From NCBI GenBank assembly GCA_963764505.1, contig CAVXSP010000001.1:2666001-2730000 (forward strand): a DNA stretch of 64,000 nt, in the 5' to 3' direction. The DNA is from CAVXSP01 sp963764505. GTDB lineage: Bacteria > Acidobacteriota > Vicinamibacteria > Vicinamibacterales > SCN-69-37. Positions 1-8,058 of the stretch are shown one piece after another; the stretch's first letter is position 1; every line of letters starts with the position of its first letter. Made by a program: the position numbers and the translations under genes. Under the pieces are notes generated by a model that worked only from the letters and a program-made list of their open reading frames with translations, was not told the DNA's origin and did not search any database.

Positions 1-530
1 TCGGAGTCCGCGTTCAGCCACTCGATGCCGTCGTAGTCGATATCCCAGTTCCGCCAGCGGAGCGACGGCTTCGGCGAGTCGGGATGCGCGACGACGATCC
101 AACCGCCGAGACGATGAACGTCCTCGATCACGTCTTCGGGCTCGCCGGCGAGCGGATAGGGCGCCGCCCCCGGGAGGCCGAGGGCGACCAGATGACCGGC
201 GGTCGTGGAGATCTCCACTGCATCGATCGTCAGGACGCCGTGGCGGTACTGAGGCGGATCTGGCGGACGGGTGGCGTCGCCGTGATCGGTGAGAATCACG
301 AACTGCAGGCCGGCGCGGCCCGCGGCCGCGGCAATCTCGTCCGGGGTGCCGGTGCCGTCGGAGCGGATCGTGTGCACGTGATAGGCGCCGAAGACCATCG
401 GCGCCTCGCCGCCGACCGGTGACAGCTGGGCCGCCCGTGTCGGCAGCGTGAAGAACACGTACAGACCGCCGCTGGCGATCAGGGCCAGCAGGAGCTGCGG
501 GAAGAAGGAGACGCGGTGTGGGCTTGGCAC
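1..530 (-). CDS. PHP-domain metal-dependent phosphoesterase, membrane-anchored (3' end outside window)
   Basis: Reading the minus strand gives an N-terminal hydrophobic stretch (FPQLLLALIASGGLYVFF) and then a PHP-type motif, GAYHVHTIRSDGTGTPDEI, followed by ILTDHGD and, later, VVAHPDSPK. HxH, the D after TDH, and a downstream His are the metal ligands expected of the PHP superfamily, whose members hydrolyse phosphoesters or act in phosphatase-like roles. The protein is cut by the window edge after about 176 residues. I chose the GTG at 530; a TTG lies 12 bases further upstream. It follows metK after 66 bases on the same strand and may share its transcript. The exact substrate cannot be inferred. 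Confidence 0.75.
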   Translation of the reverse strand, partial: MPSPHRVSFFPQLLLALIASGGLYVFFTLPTRAAQLSPVGGEAPMVFGAYHVHTIRSDGTGTPDEIAAAAGRAGLQFVILTDHGDATRPPDPPQYRHGVLTIDAVEISTTAGHLVALGLPGAAPYPLAGEPEDVIEDVHRLGGWIVVAHPDSPKPSLRWRNWDIDYDGIEWLNADS

Positions 531-596
531 CTGGCTGCGCAAGGTCCGGCGGCCGGGCGCGGCCGCCGGACGATTCGTCCCCGGACGGACCCGGCG

Positions 597-1772
597 TCAG
601 GCCCGGAGTCCGACGCTGCTGTCCGACTCGGCGGCCGACTTGAGCGCGGCCGCCTTGTCGGTGCGTTCCCACGTGAACTCCGGCTCCGAGCGGCCGAAGT
701 GTCCGAAGGCCGCCGTCTTGCGATAGATCGGCCGGCGCAGGTCGAGGCTCTCGATGATGCCGCGCGGCGTCAGCTTGAACTCCGCCCGGACCAGCGCGAC
801 GAGCCGGTCGTCGGGAATGCGGCCCGTGCCCGACGTGTCGACGAGCACCGATACCGGATCGGCGACGCCGATCGCGTAGGCGAGCTGGACGAGCGCTTTC
901 TCGGCGAGCCCTGCGGCGACGATGTTCTTGGCGATGTACCGGGCCATGTAGCAGGCGGACCGGTCGACCTTCGTCGGATCCTTCCCGGAGAACGCGCCCC
1001 CACCGTGCGGGGCCATGCCGCCGTAGGTGTCGACGATGATCTTGCGGCCGGTGACGCCGGCATCGCCGTGCGGCCCGCCGGTCACGAAGCGCCCCGTCGG
1101 ATTCACGTAGATCTTGGTGTTGCGATCGATCAGATCGGCGGGAATCGTCGGCCGGATGATCTTCTCGGTCAGGTCCTGGGTGATCTGCGCGTGCGACGCC
1201 TTGGGGCTGTGCTGGGTCGACAGCACGACGGCGTCGACGCGAACGGGCCGGTCGCCGTCGTACTCGACCGTCACCTGCGATTTTCCGTCCGGCCGGACAT
1301 AGTCGAGCACTCCGGCGCGCCGCGCCTCCGACAGCGCGCGAACGAGCTTGTGCGCCAGCATGATCGGCAGCGGCATGAGCTCGGGCGTCTCCGTGCAGGC
1401 GTACCCGAACATCAGCCCCTGATCGCCGGCCCCGCCCGTGTCCACGCCCTGGCTGATGTCCGGCGACTGTTCGTGAATCGCGGAGAGAACCGCGCAGGTC
1501 TCGGCGTCGAATCCGTACTTCGCGCGGGTGTAGCCGACGTCGTAGATGACCTGACGGACGATCTTCTGCGTGTCGCAGATCGCGGTGGTCGTGATCTCGC
1601 CGGCGACGATGGCGAGGCCCGTCGTGACCAGGGTCTCGCACGCGACGCGCGCGGTCGGGTCCGCGGCGATGATGAAGTCGAGAATACCGTCCGAGATCTG
1701 GTCGGCGATCTTGTCGGGATGGCCCTCGGTAACGGATTCGGACGTGAACAGATGGCGGCCAGTGCGCCCCAT
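597..1772 (-). CDS. metK: S-adenosylmethionine synthetase
   Basis: Forms S-adenosylmethionine from methionine and ATP in the cytoplasm. Hallmarks: N-terminal FTSESVTEGHPDKIADQISD, the central GAGDQGLMFGYA hexapeptide-type ATP motif, and the glycine-rich GGGAFSGKDPTKVDRSACY. At about 391 residues the length is normal for bacterial MetK. An ATG at 1790 is in frame, but the ATG at 1772 has GGAGGAG seven bases upstream and gives the family-typical N-terminus MGRTGRHLFTSESV, so I chose it. It is monocistronic or followed by the PHP gene. A promoter-like element lies about 50 bases upstream. Confidence 0.97.
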   Translation of the reverse strand: MGRTGRHLFTSESVTEGHPDKIADQISDGILDFIIAADPTARVACETLVTTGLAIVAGEITTTAICDTQKIVRQVIYDVGYTRAKYGFDAETCAVLSAIHEQSPDISQGVDTGGAGDQGLMFGYACTETPELMPLPIMLAHKLVRALSEARRAGVLDYVRPDGKSQVTVEYDGDRPVRVDAVVLSTQHSPKASHAQITQDLTEKIIRPTIPADLIDRNTKIYVNPTGRFVTGGPHGDAGVTGRKIIVDTYGGMAPHGGGAFSGKDPTKVDRSACYMARYIAKNIVAAGLAEKALVQLAYAIGVADPVSVLVDTSGTGRIPDDRLVALVRAEFKLTPRGIIESLDLRRPIYRKTAAFGHFGRSEPEFTWERTDKAAALKSAAESDSSVGLRA

Positions 1773-1819
1773 AGAAAGCACTCCTCCCATGCGGCGTGCA
1801 CGCGGCCGCCGAACACGTA

Positions 1820-1848
1820 AAGGTACCAGAGCCGAGCTGGACGGTCAA
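1820..1848 (-). promoter_or_regulatory. sigma-70-type promoter for metK
   Basis: On the minus strand TTGACC (1848-1843) is followed after exactly 17 bases by TACCTT (1825-1820). The -35 box matches consensus at five of six positions; the -10 box is weak. It sits in the gap between the stop of xerD and the start of metK, which makes it a reasonable metK promoter. I found no recognisable SAM riboswitch in the remaining leader. Confidence 0.4.
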
Positions 1849-1888
1849 ACGGAACCATGCCGCCGGCCGGCACCGAAGCCTCGCAGGC

Positions 1889-2788
1889 TCAGCGCCTCGG
1901 ATGGAAGCGGTCGTACGCCTGCCGCAGCCGCGCCTCCAGCACATGCGTGTAGATCTGCGTCGTCGACAGATCCGCGTGGCCGAGCATCGTCTGGATGGTC
2001 CGCAGGTCGGCTCCCCGCTCCAGCAGGTGCGTGGCGAACGAGTGCCGGATGACATGCGGGCTGAGCCGGCTGCGGAGGGCGGCCCGACGCCCATAGGCCT
2101 TGAGGATCTTCCAGAAGCCGCTGCGCGAGAGCGCGCGCGCGTCGCGCGCGTTGAGAAACAGCCACACCGACTCGCGGCCCTTCGCCAGGACGGGCCGCGC
2201 CTCCGCGAGGTACCGGCGAATCCACGCGGCCGCTTCGTCGCCGAGCGGCACGACGCGCTGCTTGCGCCCCTTCCCGAGACACTGAATCAACCCTTCGGAC
2301 AGCCGGACATCCGGCAGCCGGAGCCCGACGAGCTCCGACACTCGGAGGCCCGTCGCGTACAGCACTTCGATGAGGGTCCGATCGCGGAGGCCGCGCGCGG
2401 TCGACACGTCGGGCGCCGCGAGCAGCGCGTCGACCTCCTCCGCCGCGAGGAACCGCGGCAGCGAGGTAAACGTTCGCGGCGCGCGCAGATCCTCGGCGGG
2501 GTTCTCCGCGACGCGCTCGGTCGTCCGCAGAAAACGGTAGAACCCGCGAACGGCCGCCACGAGCCTCGCCACCGACGCGGGCGAGATGCCGGAGGCCATC
2601 GCGTCGCGGACGAACGTCTCGAGCGCGGTGCGCGTCAGCGCCTCGACCCGAGTCCGGCGGGCGGCCGCAAACCGGGCCAGCCGGGCGAGATCGCGAGCGT
2701 ACGCCTCGAGCGTGTGCGCGGCCAGTCGGCGCTCGACCTCGAGATGACGCAGGTACGCCGCGATCGATTGGGGGGTCGGCGGTGGCAC
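1889..2788 (-). CDS. xerD: tyrosine recombinase XerD/XerC family
   Basis: Site-specific recombinase of the type that resolves chromosome dimers at dif. An N-terminal SAM-like DNA-binding domain (residues about 1-90) precedes the catalytic domain. Visible catalytic elements are the first Arg in YATGLRVSELVGL, HVIRHSFATHLL (HxxR), and LGHADLSTTQIYTHV with the nucleophilic Tyr. A GTG at 2788 gives 299 residues, matching the usual Xer length of 295-305; longer upstream extensions would run into the divergent murQ. XerD is more likely than XerC or an integrase because no attachment site or mobile cargo is nearby, but the paralogue assignment is not certain. Confidence 0.88.
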   Translation of the reverse strand: MPPPTPQSIAAYLRHLEVERRLAAHTLEAYARDLARLARFAAARRTRVEALTRTALETFVRDAMASGISPASVARLVAAVRGFYRFLRTTERVAENPAEDLRAPRTFTSLPRFLAAEEVDALLAAPDVSTARGLRDRTLIEVLYATGLRVSELVGLRLPDVRLSEGLIQCLGKGRKQRVVPLGDEAAAWIRRYLAEARPVLAKGRESVWLFLNARDARALSRSGFWKILKAYGRRAALRSRLSPHVIRHSFATHLLERGADLRTIQTMLGHADLSTTQIYTHVLEARLRQAYDRFHPRR

Positions 2789-2847
2789 GGATGACGCCGG
2801 ATCGAGTGCTCGCGGCTTGCGACCCGGCCGGTCTCGGGATAGCCTAC

Positions 2848-3819
2848 ATGTTTCGCGAGGCCACGTCACGCATGCCCTACCACTCGAAATGGGAATACCT
2901 GCCGACGGAAGCCATCAATCCCGAGTCGCTCGCCATCGATCGCATGCCGACGCTCGACGTCATCGACTTGATGGTCGGCGAGGATCGCAAGGTCGTCGGC
3001 GCTGTGCAGAAGGAGCGCGTGCGCATCGCGCACGGAATCGACATCATCACGGCGGCGCTCAAGAAGGGCGGCCGGCTCTTCCTGGTCGGCGCCGGCACGA
3101 GCGGCCGCCTCGGCATCCTGGAGGCGGCCGAGATGCCGCCGACGTTCGGCACCGGGCCGGCGCTGGTGCAGGGGATCATGGCCGGCGGACAGGAGGCCGT
3201 GTTCCGCGCTCGCGAAGGCGTCGAGGACAATTTCGAAGAAGGGGCGCGCATCATCGCACGCCTGCGCATCAGCAAGCGCGACGTCGTCATCGGTGTGTCG
3301 GCGAGCGGAATCACGCAGTTCGTCCGCGGAGCCCTGACCGCGGCCCGAAAGAAGGACGCGCGGATCATCTTCATCACCTGCTGGCCGGCCACCGAGCTCC
3401 AGAACTTCGTCGACCTCCTCATCGCGCCGGCAGTCGGGCCCGAGGTGATTGCCGGCTCGACCCGCTTGAAGGCGGGCACGGCCACCAAGCTCGTGCTCAA
3501 CATGCTGACCACCATCTCGATGATTCGGATGGGCAAGACGTATGGCAACCTGATGGTGGACGTCCAGACCGGCTCGGAGAAGCTGAAGGATCGCGCCCGG
3601 CGGATCCTCAGCATGGTCACCGGCGTCGAGCTCGAGGAGGGCAACCGCCTGCTCCGTCAGGCGAAGTGGAACGTCAAAGCGGCGATTGTGATGAAGGAGG
3701 CCGGCGTCACCTATTCGCAGGCGCTCCGTCGGCTCCACAAGGCGGATGACTCGATTCGAGAGGTCCTCCACAAGGACCTGGAGCTCAATCTCACGGCGCC
3801 CGCCAACCCGCCCCGCTGA
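2848..3819 (+). CDS. murQ: N-acetylmuramic acid 6-phosphate etherase
   Basis: Cleaves the lactyl ether of MurNAc-6-phosphate to give GlcNAc-6-phosphate and lactate, part of cell-wall sugar recycling. SIS-domain signature LFLVGAGTSGRLGILEAAEMPPTF, then VGPEVIAGSTRLKAGTATKL and YGNLMVDVQ are characteristic of MurQ. The C-terminal part looks like the helical UBA-like tail of the family. The start is uncertain: ATG at 2848 or 2872 both precede the conserved EYLPTE segment, and neither has a strong ribosome-binding site; 2848 gives 323 residues. Divergent from xerD with about 60 bases between starts, and convergent with a probable amino-sugar kinase, which fits a recycling pair. Confidence 0.93.
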   Translation: MFREATSRMPYHSKWEYLPTEAINPESLAIDRMPTLDVIDLMVGEDRKVVGAVQKERVRIAHGIDIITAALKKGGRLFLVGAGTSGRLGILEAAEMPPTFGTGPALVQGIMAGGQEAVFRAREGVEDNFEEGARIIARLRISKRDVVIGVSASGITQFVRGALTAARKKDARIIFITCWPATELQNFVDLLIAPAVGPEVIAGSTRLKAGTATKLVLNMLTTISMIRMGKTYGNLMVDVQTGSEKLKDRARRILSMVTGVELEEGNRLLRQAKWNVKAAIVMKEAGVTYSQALRRLHKADDSIREVLHKDLELNLTAPANPPR

Positions 3820-3836
3820 AGAGTTTCCGGAAACGG

Positions 3837-4820
3837 CTAGCAGGCGTCGCCGATATAGCTGGGCACGACGCGCTCCCCCGCCGCCGCGCGCACGGCGAGC
3901 CAGACGGCGCCCATCGCCGGTTCGGCTTCGAGCGGACGGATGCGCGCCTGCGGCAGCCGCGCGGACAGCGTCGTGCCGACAGCGTCCCTGAGGTCCGGCA
4001 CGGCTCGGAAGCTCCCACCCGCCAGGACCACCGTGCACAGCGAGAGCTCGAGGCGGCCCGCGACCGACAGCACCGCACCCGCGAGCTCGCTCGCGCCGAT
4101 GTCGACGATGCGCCGCGCGACGTCGTCGCCCGCGTCGACGGCCGTCTGGATCGTGGCCGCCAGCGCCGCGATCGCCGCCGGCTTCAGATCGCCGTCGTAC
4201 ACCTTCCGGACGAGATCCTGCGCGCGCGCGACGTCGTAGTGCCGGAGCAGCGCTTCGGTCAGCACCGTCCGGGGGCCGCGTCCATCGGCCTGCCGCATGA
4301 CCGCGCGGAGCGCCTGCCGTCCGAGCCAGTATCCGCTGCCCTCGTCGGCGAGCACGTAGCCCCACCCGCCCGCGCGAGCGGCGCGTCCTCGCGCGTCGCG
4401 GCCGTAGGCAATCGACCCGGTGCCCGAGATGATCACGATCCCCGCCTCGCCTGGCGCACCGGCTTCGAGCGCAACGAGGGCGTCGTTCACGATGACGACG
4501 TGCTGCGCCTCGACGATGTGCGCGAGCAGCTCGCGGACCAGCGCGGTCTCCTCCGGCCGATCGACGCCGGCCATGCCCAGGCAGAGCGCGGCCAGCGTCC
4601 TTGGCCGACTCTCGAGCACCTGGTCCACGAGACGCCGCAGGATGGCTTCCATCCCCCGGAGCCCCGCCGTCTTCGGGTGTGCGCCCGGGCCGCGCGCCTC
4701 GGCGAGCACCTCGCCCGCTGCAGTGGCGAGATAGCAGACCGTCTTCGTTCCGCCCGAGTCGAGGCCGAGGACGCGAGCGCCGGGCGGCTCCGTGGGAGGC
4801 ATCGCGGGCGGTTGAGTCAT
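3837..4820 (-). CDS. BadF/BadG-family N-acetylhexosamine kinase (GlcNAc/MurNAc kinase-like)
   Basis: ATP-dependent sugar kinase of the ASKHA fold. Visible: N-terminal phosphate-1 motif LGLDSGGTKTVCYL, the phosphate-2 region IVIISGTGSIAYGRD, GGWGYVLADEGSGYWLG, and the adenosine loop VVLAGGSFRAVPDL. Length 327 residues is usual for N-acetylglucosamine or N-acetylmuramic acid kinases of this family. Placed tail-to-tail with murQ, 17 bases apart, so it probably supplies MurNAc-6-phosphate or phosphorylates recovered GlcNAc; the substrate is inferred from context. A second in-frame ATG lies six codons in. Confidence 0.85.
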   Translation of the reverse strand: MTQPPAMPPTEPPGARVLGLDSGGTKTVCYLATAAGEVLAEARGPGAHPKTAGLRGMEAILRRLVDQVLESRPRTLAALCLGMAGVDRPEETALVRELLAHIVEAQHVVIVNDALVALEAGAPGEAGIVIISGTGSIAYGRDARGRAARAGGWGYVLADEGSGYWLGRQALRAVMRQADGRGPRTVLTEALLRHYDVARAQDLVRKVYDGDLKPAAIAALAATIQTAVDAGDDVARRIVDIGASELAGAVLSVAGRLELSLCTVVLAGGSFRAVPDLRDAVGTTLSARLPQARIRPLEAEPAMGAVWLAVRAAAGERVVPSYIGDAC

Positions 4821-4848
4821 CGAGCCAGGCTCAGGCGACGCCGCACGG

Positions 4849-5740
4849 TCAGCGCCCAGGGCCTCGGTTGACGCCGGCCCCCGGGACTCTCGGCGGTCCG
4901 GTGACCGGCGCGCCGCGTTGGGGTGGGCCGGCCGGCCCGCCCGGCTGAAGCCCGCGGCCGGGAAAGCCCTCTCCGAACGGGCTCTGGCCCCCGCGTCCCG
5001 GTCCGCCGGTGCGCGGCGTCAGGCCTGGCAGTCCGCTCGAATCCGCCGACGGGAAGCCCGACGCCCTGTCCGGGGACGCCGCCGCCGAGCCTGACGATGT
5101 TGCGCTGATACTCGAGCGCCGCCGTCGCGGTGTCGAACTGCCAGAGGTCGTATTGCTGCTGGCCGTTGTAGATCTTGATGGACGTCGCGTTGCTCTTGCT
5201 CTGGACTCCGCAAATCCCACCCTGGGCAGGGAGTCCGAGCGCCCCAGGCTGCTGGCCTCGGCCGGGCGGCTGGGACTGTCCGCGCTGCTGGAGCTGCGGC
5301 TGTCCGGCCCCGCGGCCGACCGCGCCGCCGGGCAGGTTGCCTGTCCCGGGCGGTCCGCCGACGTTTCCTCCGAATCCGCCCCCGACGCCGATTTGCAGAC
5401 AGCCCGTCCTGGGCAGGAACTCGTCCCCGGTGATCGGGTCCTTCCACTTGTGCCGCAGCACGTGCTGCGAGACCAGGTCGTCGAGGCTGGACGGCAGCGC
5501 GCCGCCCATCTGCTGCTGGTAGAGCCGGATCGCGCGCGCGTACTGCTGCCCGCGAAAGATGAGCTCCGTCTCGCGCTCGCGAATCACCTGCTGGCGCCAG
5601 GACGGCAGCAGGGCGGCCATCCAGACCGACGCGATGGCGATACTGATCAGCATCGCGACCAGAATGTACCCGCCGTCGTCCAACCGTGAGCGGTCGCCCC
5701 TCACGCGGCAGACCCCGGCGTCGGTGGCTTGACCGTCCAT
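4849..5740 (-). CDS. atypical pseudopilin with Gly/Pro/Gln-rich tail (one frameshift)
   Basis: Type II secretion/type IV pilus-like minor pseudopilin. A prepilin-type N-terminus (DDGGYILVAMLISIAIASVW) begins one long hydrophobic helix. Unlike its neighbours, the residue five positions after the predicted cleavage is Ala, not Glu. The conserved segment RERETELIFRGQQYARAIRL and DPITGDEF follow, then a low-complexity region rich in G, P and Q and a final Gly/Pro/Arg stretch. The frame changes near 5060: removing one G from the GGG run there joins GQGVG to a continuous FPSADSSGLPGLTPRTGG tail ending at 4849. The total length is 3n+1. Divergent from the Ig lipoprotein, with starts about 30 bases apart. 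Confidence 0.7.
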
Positions 5741-5771
5741 GTTCGTGAACGTAGTATCCTTTGTTGCCCGC

Positions 5772-7032
5772 ATGGTTTCACAGAGGCTCCGCACGGCCCG
5801 TGGCACGCCGGTCGCCGTTGCGTTCAGCAGCCTGCTCGCGCTGATGGCGCTCCACGGCGCGTGCACCAAGGTTCCGCTCACGGCGCCGTCCGGAACGGTC
5901 ATCGCGCTGCACGCGACCACCAACGTGCTCCCGGTGAACGGGTCGACCGACATCATCGCGGTGCTGATCCGCAGCGGCCAGCAGTCCTCGAGCGACGGGA
6001 CCGATACGACCAGCACGCCGTCGACCGGCACGCCGGTCCACAACGGCACGGTCGTGTCGTTCACGACGACCCTCGGCCACATCGAGCCGTCCGAAGCGAA
6101 GACCACCGGCGGCCAGGTGACGGTTCAGCTGGTCGCGGACGGCCGCTCCGGCGTGGCGACGGTCACCGCCTACTCCGGCGGGGCGAGCCAGGTGCTCGAC
6201 GTGAACATCGGCGCGGCCGCCGCCGCGCGCATTCTCGTCTCCGCCGCGCCGCAGGAGCTGCCGCCGACGGGCGGCACGACGACGGTGACCGCGACCGTCC
6301 AGGATCAGGAAGGCAATCCGCTTGGGGGCGTTCCCGTCACGTTCTCCACCTCCGCGGGCACGCTCAAGGTGCCGAGCGCCGTGACGGATAGCCTCGGGAA
6401 CGCGACGACCACGCTGACCACGACGGCGGCGGCGACGGTGACCGCCAGCGCGGGCGGCGGGACGTCGGGGACGCTCTCCGGAACCGTTGGCGTGACGATC
6501 CAGCCCAACTCCACCGTCACGCTCACGCCGCCGGCGGGCACGGTGACCGTCAGCACGCCCGTGGCGTTCACCGTCGGCATCGGCAGCGGCGTGATCGCCA
6601 CGGACGTCGTCATCGACTTCGGCGACGGCACCAAGCGCGACCTCGGAGCGATCGCCCAGACGCAGACGGTGTCCCATATCTACGGCGCCGTGCGTACCTT
6701 CGCCGTCAGTGCGACGGCCAAGTTTGCGGACGGGTCCACGAAGACGGTCAGGACCCGATGTCGTGGTCACCGGCTACACCGTGCAGGCCGCCTGTGGCGG
6801 CAACGTGGTGTTCTCGGGAACGTCGACGCTGACCGCCACCGTGACGCCCAGCACCGTCCAGGTCGCTCAGTATCTCTGGACGATTCCAGAGAGCGATCAC
6901 GTGAACGCGCTTCAGGGCGGTCCCCAGATCCAGTACACGTGGCAGTCGCGGGGCACGCATGTGGTAACGCTGACGGTCGTGCCGACGAACGGCCCCAGCG
7001 CCAGCGCCACGTGCTCGCTCGAAGTGAGCTGA
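5772..7032 (+). CDS. lipoprotein with bacterial Ig-like and PKD-type domains (one frameshift)
   Basis: A signal peptide ending in a lipobox (LLALMALHGAC) predicts lipidation at Cys and an envelope location. Two invasin-type Big_1-like repeats follow (each with a VTATVxD or VVSFTT core, residues about 40-220). Next comes a PKD-like domain with VVIDFGDGTKRDLG and VSHIYGAVRTFAVSA, then a second PKD-like module ending TLTVVPTNGPSASATCSLEVS. The last module is in a different frame; dropping one base near 6750 restores KTVGPDVVVTG and a 419-residue protein. It is the only plus-strand gene inside a minus-strand secretion/pilus cluster and may be an exported structural or adhesive partner. I chose ATG 5772 because an earlier ATG would precede the signal peptide by 11 residues. 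Confidence 0.75.
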
Positions 7033-7054
7033 GCCTCGGACGGCGCCCGCCGCC

Positions 7055-7537
7055 CTACCACTCGGCGAATCGGCTGCCGTCGATAGCCGTTGCATCCGAC
7101 CCGCTCTTCACGTCGTAGACGCCCGGTTCGGCCGTGTTCGACCCCGGCTGCGGCTCGGCCTCCACGGTCTGCCAGGAGTCGGTGGAATCCGTGAACGGAT
7201 CCTTCGGCACGGCGCGGATGTAGCTGTCCGACACCAGCGCCTGCAGGGTCTCCGGGTACTTGCCTTTGTCGGCATAGTACTGGTCGATGGCTTCGCGCAT
7301 CATCATCAGATCGGAGCGCAGCGCCGCTTCCTTGGCCAGCGTCACGGAGTTGCGGTACGTCGTCAGCGAGATCGCCGCCAGAATCATGATGATCGAGATG
7401 ACGATGAGCAGCTCGATCAGGGTCCAGCCGCCGGCGGTCGCGGGGGGCCGGCGTCCTGGGGTTCTGCGGGCGGAGGCACGTGGCTGGTTCAGACGCCCGA
7501 ACCTCGGAACGGCGGAACCCCGGAGCCCTGGAACCAT
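7055..7537 (-). CDS. GspG-like pseudopilin
   Basis: Major-pseudopilin-like protein of a type II secretion or pilus machine. After a basic leader comes GGWTLIELLIVISIIMILAA: cleavage after Gly leaves Trp at +1 and the required Glu at +5. The body has YYADKGKYPETLQALV and DPFTDSTDSW, features shared with GspG-type globular domains. The ATG at 7537 gives 160 residues; upstream in-frame codons run into the preceding pseudopilin and look unlikely. It is the last minus-strand gene of the cluster, convergent with the Ig lipoprotein. Confidence 0.85.
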   Translation of the reverse strand: MVPGLRGSAVPRFGRLNQPRASARRTPGRRPPATAGGWTLIELLIVISIIMILAAISLTTYRNSVTLAKEAALRSDLMMMREAIDQYYADKGKYPETLQALVSDSYIRAVPKDPFTDSTDSWQTVEAEPQPGSNTAEPGVYDVKSGSDATAIDGSRFAEW

Positions 7538-7541
7538 CTGT

Positions 7542-8018
7542 CTACCAGTCCCTGTATTTCGAGCCGTCGAGCGCGATGCCCTCGGACTTGGAGGACACGT
7601 CGAACACATTGCTGCCGCCCCAGGCGTGCGACTGGGGACTGTCCCCGGTGGCGCGCAACCCCCAGTCCGCCTTGCCGGTCATCGGATCGAGAGGGATCCG
7701 CCGCAGGAATTTGATCTTGGCGCCTGACGCGCTGTTCGCACGGGCCACGCCGTTGACCAGCGTCTCGAGATCGGGCGGATAACCTTCGGTGCCGGTGACA
7801 CTGACGCCGCCGATGAGTCCAGACGTCACGGCGTCCTTGTAGGCGTCGATGGCCGTGCGCATTTCGCGAAGCGCATAGCGCAGCTCCACTTCCTTCTGCC
7901 GCTTGATCGACACGCGGGCGAGCGGCAGCGCCGCCGAGGCCAGCACCATCATCACGGCGGTCGCGATCACGAGCTCAACGAAGCTGAAACCGTCTTCCGA
8001 GCGACGCGGCAGATGCAT
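7542..8018 (-). CDS. type II secretion pseudopilin (GspG/GspH type)
   Basis: Prepilin N-terminus DGFSFVELVIATAVMMVLAS with Phe at +1 and Glu at +5 after the cleavage Gly. The body has YPPDLETLVNG and RRIPLDPMTGKADWGLR, the calcium-site-like region common in GspG-type pseudopilins, and ends SEGIALDGSKYRDW, nearly the same closing motif as the downstream pseudopilin (AIDGSRFAEW), so the two are probably tandem paralogues. The ATG at 8018 gives 158 residues; one at 8030 is also possible. Lies 41 bases after the secretin gene. Confidence 0.85.
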   Translation of the reverse strand: MHLPRRSEDGFSFVELVIATAVMMVLASAALPLARVSIKRQKEVELRYALREMRTAIDAYKDAVTSGLIGGVSVTGTEGYPPDLETLVNGVARANSASGAKIKFLRRIPLDPMTGKADWGLRATGDSPQSHAWGGSNVFDVSSKSEGIALDGSKYRDW

Positions 8019-8058
8019 GGGGCCCTTCAATTATCGCAGGCGCACGGGGCTCCTGCTC

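Noticed and set aside
1773..1888. SAM riboswitch upstream of metK
   Set aside because: No SAM-I or SAM-II core was recognisable; only a promoter-like pair was found.
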